A program made the position numbers and the translations under genes. From assembly GCA_030633365.1 (NCBI GenBank), contig DAOVSY010000210.1, positions 1 to 5,506 of the forward strand: 5,506 bases of DNA. Direction: 5' to 3'. Of this stretch, positions 1 to 5,506 are shown in pieces. How positions within the stretch are numbered: position 1 is the stretch's first letter; the number at the start of each line of letters is the position of its first letter. This DNA comes from Spirochaetaceae bacterium. GTDB taxonomy: Bacteria; Spirochaetota; Spirochaetia; B11-G9. The notes beneath the pieces are model-generated. The model did no database searches and was not told where the DNA came from. It saw nothing but the letters and a program-made list of their open reading frames with translations.

Positions 1-1
1 C

Positions 2-61
2 TTGGCGGGAGTTTTGCTTTTTAGTTATGCTTTTTGCGCTATGGAACATATTGAATTTTAA
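2..61 (+). CDS. Possible 3' end of an upstream gene (partial)
   Basis: Reading from base 2 gives 19 mostly hydrophobic residues (LAGVLLFSYAF... ending EHIEF) and a TAA stop at 59-61, which could be the C-terminal end of a membrane protein that begins left of the window. A second + frame from base 3 is also open to a stop at 69-71 and is equally hydrophobic, because the DNA is T-rich. The frame choice is therefore uncertain, and the stretch could also be non-coding. I do not recognise the protein. It is listed only because the window probably starts inside or just after a neighbouring gene. Confidence 0.22.
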   Translation: MAGVLLFSYAFCAMEHIEF

Positions 62-129
62 TAGTGCTTAATCTTAAATTCAATAAGAAATTCTGGCGCA
101 AAATAGCAAAAAACAGACTCTAATAGTGC
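59..129 (+). repeat. Direct repeat TAATAGTGC, two copies
   Basis: The 9-base word TAATAGTGC occurs at 59-67 and again at 121-129, both in the leader of xdhC and 62 bases apart start to start. The second copy lies inside the loop of the inverted repeat at 113-146. Paired identical words in a leader may mark a regulator binding site, but nothing else supports this. Confidence 0.3.
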
Positions 130-146
130 ACTTAACAAAAGTCTGT
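113..146. repeat. Inverted repeat upstream of xdhC
   Basis: The 7-base arms ACAGACT (113-119) and AGTCTGT (140-146) are perfectly complementary and separated by 20 bases. The right arm ends 14 bases before the xdhC ATG. No T-run follows, so it is not an intrinsic terminator of the usual kind. It could be an operator or a leader hairpin limiting translation, or chance in AT-rich DNA. Confidence 0.35.
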
Positions 147-160
147 AGTATATTATTAAT

Positions 161-1204
161 ATGTTGGAAATTATAAATGATGTTAGTAACTGGCTGAATA
201 AGGGTGAAAGCCCGATTGTTATAGCTGTTTTAATAAATCTTGAAGGATCTGCAGTAAGAGGCCGTGGTGCAGTCATGGCAGTTAGCAGAGATGGCCTTAT
301 GGCAGGTTCTGTAAGTGGTGGTTGTATTGAATCCACAGTTTTATCTACAGCAGAAAGGATTTTTGAAACTGGTCAGGCGGAGATAATAAAATTTTGTCAG
401 ATTGATGATGAAATATTGGGATCAGTTTCTCCCTGTGGTGGTGAGGTCTCAATTTACGTAGGTATATTGGATACTGATCTTTTCAATTCTTTCTGTACTC
501 TTGCCAAAGCTGGTACCGGAGGAAGTTGGGGGCTTCTGAGTTCCGGCTCAGAAAATAAGATTGGATCTATGTTTGTAATGGATCATGCTGGCAACTTCCT
601 TTCTGGTTCTTTTTCAAATAATATTTTAACTGTGGAAACACAAGCCCGAATAAAATCAAAGGTTCTAAATTTAAATAAAACTGGAATATCTGCTTTAGAA
701 GGTTTTGAAATATTTTCTGCTGTCTTAAAACCTGTACCCCAGCTTGTAATTATAGGAGCTTCTCATATTGGAATAGCCCTTGGTTCCATGGCCGGCTTAA
801 CAGGCTATAGAGTTACTATAATTGATCCAAGAACTGCATTTGCCAGAGAAGAAAGAATTGATTCCAATTATAAACTTTATAAAACCTGGCCAAGAAAAGC
901 CTTTAAAGAGATTGTTATCACTTCATTTACTGCAGTTGCTGTAATTACCCATGATGCTAAGATTGATGATCAGGCCCTGGAGCTTGCTTTAAAAACAGAT
1001 TGTTTTTATGTAGGTGCTCTTGGCAGTAGTTCTACACACAAAGAAAGAGTTGAAAGATTGATAAATGCTGGTATTTCAAAGTCTGATTGTAAAAAAATCC
1101 ACAGCCCTATTGGTTTAAGTATTAAATCTGCAAATCCCGAAGAAATTGCTGTTTCAATAATGGCTGAAGTTATTAAAGAATATAGAGAGAAGTATGGTAA
1201 GTGA
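161..1204 (+). CDS. xdhC: XdhC/CoxI-family molybdenum hydroxylase maturation protein
   Basis: XdhC-family proteins bind molybdenum cofactor, promote its sulfuration and insert it into xanthine dehydrogenase-type hydroxylases; they are cytoplasmic chaperones rather than enzyme subunits. The 347-residue length suits the two-domain form. The N-terminal XdhC_CoxI domain (about 5-105) shows GSVSGGCIE at 49-57 and PCGGEVSIYV at 91-100. The C-terminal Rossmann-like XdhC_C domain (about 190-340) shows GASHIG (199-204), IDPR (221-224), THD (263-265), GALGSS with THKER (285-296), HSPIGL (314-319) and PEEIAVSI (326-333). The usual GSSPR near residue 30 is GSAVR here, so the proline is lost. The ATG at 161 matches the family's usual N-terminus, but no clear Shine-Dalgarno precedes it. 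No hydroxylase subunit gene is visible in this window, so the client enzyme is unknown; it could lie to the left. The family call is firm, while the symbol is used in the broad family sense. Confidence 0.9.
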   Translation: MLEIINDVSNWLNKGESPIVIAVLINLEGSAVRGRGAVMAVSRDGLMAGSVSGGCIESTVLSTAERIFETGQAEIIKFCQIDDEILGSVSPCGGEVSIYVGILDTDLFNSFCTLAKAGTGGSWGLLSSGSENKIGSMFVMDHAGNFLSGSFSNNILTVETQARIKSKVLNLNKTGISALEGFEIFSAVLKPVPQLVIIGASHIGIALGSMAGLTGYRVTIIDPRTAFAREERIDSNYKLYKTWPRKAFKEIVITSFTAVAVITHDAKIDDQALELALKTDCFYVGALGSSSTHKERVERLINAGISKSDCKKIHSPIGLSIKSANPEEIAVSIMAEVIKEYREKYGK

Positions 1205-1236
1205 TATTTACAATCATTTTGCTAAGAATTTCCTGA

Positions 1237-1268
1237 TTGAAATTAATAGAGTGACGGCTTAGTATAAT
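1237..1268 (+). promoter_or_regulatory. Candidate argA promoter
   Basis: A perfect -10 hexamer TATAAT lies at 1263-1268, about 27 bases before the argA GTG. The best -35 look-alike, TTGAAA at 1237-1242, is 20 bases upstream, which is longer than the usual 16-18. The -10 would place transcription start near 1275 and leave a short leader carrying the ribosome site. This supports argA having its own promoter rather than relying on read-through from xdhC. No terminator-like hairpin is seen after xdhC. Confidence 0.4.
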
Positions 1269-1282
1269 AAAATCAATTTTAA

Positions 1283-1297
1283 CAGGGTGGTTGTGTG
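1283..1297 (+). promoter_or_regulatory. Ribosome binding site fixing the argA GTG start
   Basis: AGGGTGG (1284-1290) resembles the AGGAGG core and sits 4 bases before GTG at 1295-1297. An in-frame stop (TAA, 1280-1282) lies just upstream, and no ATG lies in frame between it and the GTG. The GTG at 1293 is in another frame. GTG at 1295 is thus the only well-placed start. Confidence 0.55.
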
Positions 1298-2629
1298 GAG
1301 AATCATATAGAACGAGGGGATATTGAAGTAATAAGAGAGGTGTTTGCCTATATTAGCAGATTTAGGGGAAAGTCTTTTGTTATTAAAATTGATAATGACA
1401 TTATTGATTATGAATATTTTCCTATACTACTAAAGGATCTCTCAATTTTGCATCAGTCTGGAATTAGAATAATAATTGTACCTGGTGCCAGAAATAGAAT
1501 TGATGAAGTTCTCTCTCAATACAATATTTCAAGCAGTTTTCATAATGGAATAAGAATTACCAATTCAGAAATGATCTCCTTTGTTAAAATGGCAGCTTTT
1601 GATGTTTCCAATAAAATTATGACAGGTTTATCTGGAAATAATATAAATGCTTTGGTTGGAAACTGGGTAAGAGCAAAAAGTCTGGGTATAATTGATGGAA
1701 TTGATTATATAAATACAGGTTTAGTTGAAAAAATTCAAAAGGAACCTCTTTTGAAGGTTATGGAAAATTCCTTTATTCCCATCTTCCCCTGTATAGGATG
1801 GAATTCCAGTGGAAAACCATACAATATATCTTCTGATGAGCTTGCTGTTTCTATAAGTGAACTTATTGGTGCCGAAAAATTATTTTTTATAAATTCCGAT
1901 CCAATTCTTAAATCTGATAATTATAAGTTTCCAACAAATTTTGGTATTTCTCATAAGGGACGAATATCCAGAATGAATATGGATACCGTAGATAAATTTC
2001 TCGAATTAAACAGTAATAAAAAAGAAGAACTTAAAAATATAAAAAGGGCCCAGACCGCTGCTAAGAAAGGTGTTCACAGAGTTCATATCCTTAACGGCAG
2101 AACCAAGGGAGTTCTTTTAGAAGAGATTTTTTCTAATCTTGGTGTTGGTACTATGATTCATGGAAATGAGTTTGAAAAAGTAAGAAAAATGGAATCAGTA
2201 GATATCTCCGGTGTACTTAGAATAATGGAGCCATTTGTTCAGAATGGAACTCTTCTTATTAGAAATAAACAAACTCTTTTGGAACAAATTGATAATTTTA
2301 TAATTTATGAGACAGATAGTGTTATTCATGGTTGTGCATCATTAATAGAATATGAAGAAGGAATAGGAGAAATAGCAGCTGTAGCTGTTGATCAAAATTA
2401 TATAAAACTGGGTATTGGCAGTAAGCTTATAAATTATCTTTTAGAAAGGGCTTCTAAAAATGGTATAGAGAAAATTTTTATATTAACAACAAGAACATCT
2501 GACTGGTTTGAAACTATTGGCTTTAAAAAAGGAAAATTATCTGATTTACCTGAACAAAAGCAGAAAGCTTATAATAATGACCGGAATTCAAATATATATT
2601 CCTATAATTTGAAAAATTATAATAGCTAG
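1295..2629 (+). CDS. argA: Amino-acid N-acetyltransferase (N-acetylglutamate synthase)
   Basis: It makes N-acetyl-L-glutamate from acetyl-CoA and glutamate, the first step of arginine synthesis in the cytoplasm; classical ArgA enzymes are feedback-inhibited by arginine. The 444 residues match the roughly 443 of E. coli ArgA. The N-terminal amino-acid-kinase-like domain (about 20-285) has RGKSFVIK (24-31), GIRIIIVPGAR (56-66), NISSDELAVSI (177-187) and GVHRVHILNG (259-268) continuing into LLEEIFSNLGVGT (274-286). The C-terminal GNAT domain (about 298-440) has GCASL (346-350), GEIAAVAV (358-365), KLGIGSKL (371-378), IFILTTR (394-400), WFETIGF (404-410) and LPEQKQKAYNNDRNS (418-432); these align by eye with the E. 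coli C-terminus. The kinase-fold glycine pair after the first strand is replaced (KIDND at 31-35), consistent with a regulatory, non-phosphorylating domain. The 3' end overlaps ecfT of the opposite strand by 42 bases. No frameshift is seen. Confidence 0.95.
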   Translation: MENHIERGDIEVIREVFAYISRFRGKSFVIKIDNDIIDYEYFPILLKDLSILHQSGIRIIIVPGARNRIDEVLSQYNISSSFHNGIRITNSEMISFVKMAAFDVSNKIMTGLSGNNINALVGNWVRAKSLGIIDGIDYINTGLVEKIQKEPLLKVMENSFIPIFPCIGWNSSGKPYNISSDELAVSISELIGAEKLFFINSDPILKSDNYKFPTNFGISHKGRISRMNMDTVDKFLELNSNKKEELKNIKRAQTAAKKGVHRVHILNGRTKGVLLEEIFSNLGVGTMIHGNEFEKVRKMESVDISGVLRIMEPFVQNGTLLIRNKQTLLEQIDNFIIYETDSVIHGCASLIEYEEGIGEIAAVAVDQNYIKLGIGSKLINYLLERASKNGIEKIFILTTRTSDWFETIGFKKGKLSDLPEQKQKAYNNDRNSNIYSYNLKNYNS

Positions 2630-3361
2630 AATTGGGATAATTCCATAAAAAAGAAATAAGTAATCCTTACAAGAAAGTGTATTCTTTTCTATTCCTGTTT
2701 CGCCACTGTACAATCTTGATTCCAGTGCCATAGAACTTTCATCCGCACGATTAATAACTCCTGCTGTTATTGGTACAGCTAAAGAAATAATATTCCTTAC
2801 TGGATTTCTACTGCCTTCTATAAAACGGGTTTTTCTTGCTTCTAAAACCTCATTAAGCATATCCATAAGAATTGGAATAAACATAATTGTAAGGCTTAGC
2901 TTCGATGCAACAGATACTTCATTGATAAATGGAATTGGTTTAAGTATTATATAAACAGCACTATGAATCTGTTCAGGCATGGTTGTAGCAGAAAAGATTA
3001 ATCCTATAAATACAACCATAAGAAATTTCCAGGATTCTGAAAAACCTTTAATAAAACCCTCTTTTGTAATAAAGGGAATGGAGTCAATTATAATTTCTCC
3101 ATGAGTTGTGAACAAAGTGCCGGCAAAAATAAGAGCAATTATAAAAAACACACCTTTCATTTCTCTTATAAGTCCAGCAGGAACCTGGAGTGTATGCAGG
3201 AAAAAAATAACTATAATAGAGGATAATACAATTATTCCAATAGAGCCTGTTCTGAAAATAAGTGTCGAATATAAAATTAATAGAATAAGCTTAAATCTTG
3301 TATCCATTTTATGCAGAATGGTACTGCCTTTCTGGAAATGGAAAAGATTTACTTCAGCCAT
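2588..3361 (-). CDS. ecfT: ECF transporter transmembrane component EcfT (BioN type)
   Basis: This is the membrane scaffold that couples ATP hydrolysis by EcfA to the substrate-binding S-component, here most likely BioY for biotin. The 257 residues fit the EcfT/CbiQ/BioN family. LHKMDTRFKL (16-25) is the typical cytoplasmic start before the first membrane segment. Hydrophobic segments lie at about 24-39, 41-58, 70-86, 113-126, 188-203 and 234-256. The long cytoplasmic region (about 130-225) carries the two coupling-helix motifs: EARKTRF (174-180) and ALESRLY (212-218). The arginines are kept, but the third motif position is K and L rather than the usual G or S. It is the last gene of the operon. 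Its ATG (3359-3361) lies inside the end of ecfA with no clear Shine-Dalgarno, so translation is probably coupled. Its TGA (2588-2590) lies inside argA. bioN is the alternative symbol. Confidence 0.88.
   Translation of the reverse strand: MAEVNLFHFQKGSTILHKMDTRFKLILLILYSTLIFRTGSIGIIVLSSIIVIFFLHTLQVPAGLIREMKGVFFIIALIFAGTLFTTHGEIIIDSIPFITKEGFIKGFSESWKFLMVVFIGLIFSATTMPEQIHSAVYIILKPIPFINEVSVASKLSLTIMFIPILMDMLNEVLEARKTRFIEGSRNPVRNIISLAVPITAGVINRADESSMALESRLYSGETGIEKNTLSCKDYLFLFYGIIPILAIIIFQIIGIYI
2603..2621. repeat. Perfect AT-only hairpin in the argA/ecfT overlap
   Basis: TATAATTT (2603-2610) and AAATTATA (2614-2621) are an exact 8-base inverted repeat around a 3-base GAA loop. It lies within the last codons of both argA (+) and ecfT (-). 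A stem with no GC pairs and no T-run in either direction makes a weak intrinsic terminator. It could still help end or slow both convergent transcripts, or be a product of local AT richness. Confidence 0.4.
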
Positions 3362-4113
3362 GTCATTTGTTTAATAATTTCTAAATTATTTTTACCGTCA
3401 ATAGAGAGTGGCGGAAAGATGTTATAGTGATGCAGTTTATTGATACTTTCAACTGGAGATCCATCTTCAACAATATTACCGTTTTCCATAATTATCAGCC
3501 GGTTTGCATGAAAAAGTATTTTTTCAATTTCGTGAGTTACACAAATAATTGTATGGCCATTTTTATGAAGTTCAATAATTTGCTTAAGAATATCAACTAT
3601 TCCCTTGTAATCAAGATTTGAAAATGGTTCATCTAAAAGAATTATGCTGGGATTCATTGCCAGAATACCTGCAATAGCCAGTTTTCTTTTTTCTCCCCCT
3701 GAAAGTTTGTGCGGGCTATGGTCTTTAAGATGCAGCAGTCCTACAGATTTAAGAGATTTTATTACTCTCTCTTTAGTTTCAGATTTTGAGAGTCGTAAAT
3801 TGACAGGACCAAAGGCAGTATCATCCCATACTGTCTGGGACACTATTTGGCTGTCTGCGTCCTGAAATACAAGTCCAATATTTTGACGAACTTTTCTTAT
3901 TTGAGATTGAACTGAGCTTCCATCAAATAATACTTCACCCTTATTAGGTTTATATAATCCATTTAAATGTCTTAACATTACTGTTTTACCGGATCCGTTT
4001 GCTCCGGCTATTACAATGAAGTCACCTTTTTCAACAGAAAAACTAATTCCTTTTAATGCTTCAGTTCCATCTCTGAATTTATGATGTAGATTTTTTACTT
4101 CCAGAAGGCTCAT
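3349..4113 (-). CDS. ecfA: ECF transporter ATP-binding protein EcfA (BioM type)
   Basis: This is the cytoplasmic ABC ATPase that powers the ECF importer and probably works as a homodimer, since only one ATPase gene is present, as in BioMNY systems. The 254 residues contain every ABC motif: Walker A GANGSGKT (37-44), Q-loop VFQD (82-85, Q84), signature LSGGE (137-141), Walker B IILLDEP (157-163) with catalytic E162, D-loop SNLD (165-168) and switch histidine H194 in VTHE. The stretch DADSQIVSQTVWDDTAFGPVN (about 85-105) after the Q-loop is characteristic of the EcfA/CbiO group. The ATG (4111-4113) overlaps the bioY TGA as ATGA, and the 3' end overlaps ecfT by 13 bases. No intact Shine-Dalgarno is visible, so translational coupling from bioY is likely. 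Assignment to biotin rests on neighbouring bioY; a shared role with other S-components elsewhere in the genome cannot be excluded. Confidence 0.93.
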   Translation of the reverse strand: MSLLEVKNLHHKFRDGTEALKGISFSVEKGDFIVIAGANGSGKTVMLRHLNGLYKPNKGEVLFDGSSVQSQIRKVRQNIGLVFQDADSQIVSQTVWDDTAFGPVNLRLSKSETKERVIKSLKSVGLLHLKDHSPHKLSGGEKRKLAIAGILAMNPSIILLDEPFSNLDYKGIVDILKQIIELHKNGHTIICVTHEIEKILFHANRLIIMENGNIVEDGSPVESINKLHHYNIFPPLSIDGKNNLEIIKQMTWLK

Positions 4114-4670
4114 TCCAGTCTTGTTTTATCCTTATTTAGAGAATCTTCTATAAGTGTATGCATTTTTACACCAATAAGGGCAGCAGCTATAACTTTTAAT
4201 GCATCACCTATAATAAATGGTAGCATTCCTGCCAATAAAGCATCTCTCCAGAGCATATCCAGTGATAGTTTTAACCAGGGGATTCCTGCTGCATAGATGG
4301 TGAGAACTCCAGCTGTTAATGCCAATAAATCTCTAAAAAAGGATCTGTTCCCATGTTCTGATATAAAGCCTGTAATAAATGCTGCAGGAAGATATCCCAG
4401 TAGATATCCCCCTGTAGGTCCGGCAATTCGTGCCAACCCTGATGCTCCTCCTGCAAAAACAGGTAATCCCAAAGCTCCAAGAAGAAGATATGTAAAAGCT
4501 ACAGCTGCACCTTTTCTGCTTCCCATAAGTAGTCCGGAGAGGATGATTACAAAATTACTAAGTACAATTGGGACAGGTCCCAGGGGTATTGCAATATAAC
4601 CCCCAATTACTGTCAATGCTGTAAATATAGAAACAAAGACTGTCTCTTTAACTGAAATTTTAGATTCCAT
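4110..4670 (-). CDS. bioY: Biotin transporter substrate-binding component BioY
   Basis: BioY is the membrane S-component that captures biotin for the ECF importer. At 186 residues it has the usual length and about six hydrophobic segments. Family hallmarks are visible in order: IPLGPVPIVLSNF (28-40), GLLMGSRKGAAVAF with YLLLGALGLPVFAGG (46-75), GPTGGYLLGYLPAAF (84-98), AGIPWL (128-133) and GDALK (155-159). D156 and K159 share the spacing of the Asp/Lys pair reported, as I recall, to contact biotin in the Lactococcus lactis BioY structure. The first Met directly follows the TAA of the response-regulator gene with no gap, and the upstream bases show no Shine-Dalgarno, pointing to reinitiation. 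ecfA follows with an ATGA overlap. I see no BirA-type operator near the operon start, so how biotin would control it is unclear. Confidence 0.95.
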   Translation of the reverse strand: MESKISVKETVFVSIFTALTVIGGYIAIPLGPVPIVLSNFVIILSGLLMGSRKGAAVAFTYLLLGALGLPVFAGGASGLARIAGPTGGYLLGYLPAAFITGFISEHGNRSFFRDLLALTAGVLTIYAAGIPWLKLSLDMLWRDALLAGMLPFIIGDALKVIAAALIGVKMHTLIEDSLNKDKTRLE

Positions 4671-5063
4671 TTATTCGTTTGTTTGAGAAGTTTTGGTAAC
4701 TGGAACCAATGATTTTACAATCTTTAACAAATCGAAAATTTCCAATGGCTTTGAAAAAACTGCTTTTACACCAAATTCTTCTGCAAGACCTGTTATAGAT
4801 TCATTTTCAACAGGTATTTTACCTGAAATGGCAATTGTTTTAATATCAGGATAATTTCTAGCCAACTCCATAATTAATTCAAGTCCGCCTTTTTCAGGCA
4901 TAACCAGATCTGCAATTATAAGGTCTATTTTCTGTTTTTCCACAAAACCCATAGCCTGTTTACCATTTTCAGCTGTAAGCACTTTATATCCAGTTTTGTT
5001 AAGGCTTTTGTATATCATATTTCTGACTAATTCTTCATCATCAACAATCATTACTGTTGGCAT
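4671..5063 (-). CDS. Single-domain response regulator (receiver only)
   Basis: This 130-residue cytoplasmic receiver domain has no output domain. The phosphorylation apparatus is intact: acidic pair D8 and D9 (VDDEE), phospho-acceptor D52 in ADLVMPEKGG, switch serine S80 in AISG, and K105 in the SKPL motif, with F103 at the usual aromatic switch position. After helix 5 only a short polar tail (about 122-130) remains, so it resembles CheY- or Spo0F-like relay or adaptor proteins rather than transcription factors. The ATG at 5061-5063 has a GGAG Shine-Dalgarno six bases upstream (5070-5073 on the + strand, read in reverse). It is the first gene of the run leading into bioY, with no spacer, so it is very likely co-transcribed with the biotin transporter. 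No histidine kinase is in the window. Its partner and role are unknown. Confidence 0.9.
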   Translation of the reverse strand: MPTVMIVDDEELVRNMIYKSLNKTGYKVLTAENGKQAMGFVEKQKIDLIIADLVMPEKGGLELIMELARNYPDIKTIAISGKIPVENESITGLAEEFGVKAVFSKPLEIFDLLKIVKSLVPVTKTSQTNE

Positions 5064-5073
5064 GTGTGTCTCC

Positions 5074-5101
5074 AGGTTATATATTTTTCCAGTAAGGTTA
5101 T
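5074..5101. repeat. Direct repeat AGGTTAT in the operon leader
   Basis: AGGTTAT occurs at 5074-5080 and 5095-5101, 21 bases apart (about two helical turns), between the candidate transcription start and the start codon of the receiver gene. The spacing would suit a repressor binding one face of the DNA. The sequence does not match the BirA operator (TTGTAAACC-type half-sites). The repeat may be chance. Confidence 0.25.
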
Positions 5102-5119
5102 GCTAGTAAAATTTATTTT

Positions 5120-5148
5120 AAGATATAGTAATACTTCAATTTTGTCAC
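5120..5148 (-). promoter_or_regulatory. Candidate promoter of the receiver-bioY-ecfA-ecfT operon
   Basis: On the - strand, GTGACA (5143-5148; one mismatch to TTGACA) is followed after exactly 17 bases by TATCTT (5120-5125; four of six matches to TATAAT). Transcription would begin near 5112, giving a leader of about 50 bases before the receiver start codon. Other AT-rich -10-like words lie nearby, so the exact site is uncertain. Confidence 0.4.
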
Positions 5149-5178
5149 TCCCTTTTACACGATTGTGAGGGACTTTAG

Positions 5179-5207
5179 TTGAGGATCTTTTGAGTTTTAT
5201 ATACACT
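5179..5207 (+). promoter_or_regulatory. Candidate pncA promoter
   Basis: TTGAGG (5179-5184) and TACACT (5202-5207) are each four-of-six matches to the -35 and -10 hexamers, with a 17-base spacer. This would start transcription at or near the ATG at 5214, implying a leaderless or nearly leaderless message. The same GAGG at 5181-5184 could instead be the ribosome site for a TTG start at 5190, so the two readings compete. Confidence 0.25.
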
Positions 5208-5213
5208 GTAACT

Positions 5214-5506
5214 ATGAATAAAACTTATTATAGTGCTTTGCTTATTGTTGACCTTCAGGTGGATTTTTGTCCGGGAGGATCTCTTCCTGTAATTGGTGGA
5301 GATGAAATTGTTAGTGGTATTAATAAGCTGATAAATAATTCTGCCTACAGGCAGGAGGATCTGTTTAGAAAGATTGTCCTTACTTCTGACTGGCATCCTA
5401 TGTCCCACATTTCATTTGCTTCTACTCATAATCTTGATCCATTCAGCACTAAGGAAGTTATGGGCTGTAAAGTTACACTTTGGCCTGATCATTGTGTGGA
5501 GGGAAC
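5214..5506 (+). CDS. pncA: Nicotinamidase (5' part, cut by window edge)
   Basis: Nicotinamidase hydrolyses nicotinamide to nicotinate and ammonia for NAD salvage in the cytoplasm. The frame is open from ATG 5214 to the window end (97 codons plus two bases); about half of a typical 200-residue protein is missing. Visible hallmarks are ALLIVDLQVDFCPGGSL (8-24) with catalytic D13, GGDEIVSGINKLI (28-40), LTSDWHPMSHISFAS (56-70) and LWPDHCVEG (89-97). D59, H61 and H93 match the metal-binding D-x-H and later His of the family. The catalytic Lys and Cys would lie beyond the edge. No good Shine-Dalgarno precedes the ATG; an in-frame TTG at 5190 with GAGG five bases upstream would add eight residues, and the frame is closed by TGA at 5166-5168. 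It diverges from the receiver-biotin operon. Similarity to other cysteine hydrolases is possible, but the motifs are specific to PncA. Confidence 0.92.
   Translation, partial: MNKTYYSALLIVDLQVDFCPGGSLPVIGGDEIVSGINKLINNSAYRQEDLFRKIVLTSDWHPMSHISFASTHNLDPFSTKEVMGCKVTLWPDHCVEG

Noticed and set aside
58..336. 92-codon open frame on the - strand
   Set aside because: It lies opposite the start of the well-supported xdhC gene, has low-complexity content with no recognisable motif, and is best explained as a shadow frame.
2630..2645. GAATT...AATTC possible terminator after argA
   Set aside because: It is a short AT stem with no following T-run and lies inside ecfT, so it does not meet intrinsic terminator criteria.
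3108..3374. Open frame on the + strand opposite ecfT
   Set aside because: The - strand ecfT has family motifs and operon spacing; this frame has none and is a shadow.
3427..3865. Two short + strand open frames opposite ecfA
   Set aside because: They are antisense to conserved ABC ATPase motifs, including Walker B and the signature, and show no protein family features.
4297..4599. 100-codon + strand open frame opposite bioY
   Set aside because: Its proline- and arginine-rich content is the reverse reading of the glycine- and alanine-rich BioY helices; there is no independent support.
5149..5172. TCCCT...AGGGA inverted repeat in the divergent region
   Set aside because: The arms are only five bases with a 14-base interior that does not pair, so it is too weak to call an operator or terminator.
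5175..5408. 77-codon - strand open frame
   Set aside because: It is antisense to the clear nicotinamidase motifs on the + strand.
1..5506. CRISPR array, insertion sequence, toxin-antitoxin pair, tRNA or phage defence genes
   Set aside because: No regularly spaced repeats, transposase motifs, terminal repeats, cloverleaf structures or defence-family motifs were seen on either strand; nearly all bases are taken up by recognisable metabolic and transport genes.

Overview
This is a compact, AT-rich bacterial stretch of housekeeping and vitamin-uptake genes. It shows no mobile element, CRISPR array, tRNA or rRNA. The lineage is not decided by the sequence. Low GC, a biotin ECF transporter with a single ATPase, a full two-domain ArgA, a stand-alone receiver protein and an XdhC-family gene would together fit an AT-rich spirochaete or a related anaerobe, but this is a weak inference. 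Several genes lack an obvious Shine-Dalgarno sequence.

Layout. Bases 1-160 hold at most the last codons of an upstream gene and a leader containing short repeats. On the + strand come an XdhC/CoxI-family molybdenum-hydroxylase maturation gene (161-1204), a 90-base gap with a likely promoter, and argA, encoding N-acetylglutamate synthase (1295-2629). On the - strand, read right to left from 5063 to 2588, is a tightly packed four-gene operon: a single-domain response regulator, bioY (biotin S-component), ecfA/bioM (ATPase) and ecfT/bioN (transmembrane coupling protein). The junctions are TAA directly abutting ATG, a 4-base ATGA overlap and a 13-base overlap. The operon's last gene collides tail-to-tail with argA over 42 bases. 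A divergent intergenic region of about 150 bases (5064-5213) carries the operon's likely promoter. It also precedes the 5' part of pncA (nicotinamidase) on the + strand, which runs off the right edge.

How the genes work together. BioY, EcfA and EcfT form a dedicated BioMNY-type biotin importer, the best-supported functional unit here. The receiver protein is joined to it by gene packing, but it has no output domain and no known role in biotin uptake. argA (arginine synthesis), xdhC (molybdenum cofactor delivery) and pncA (NAD salvage) are independent metabolic genes. I found no convincing undescribed system. The most unusual points are the receiver gene leading the biotin operon and the 42-base convergent overlap containing a perfect AT hairpin.
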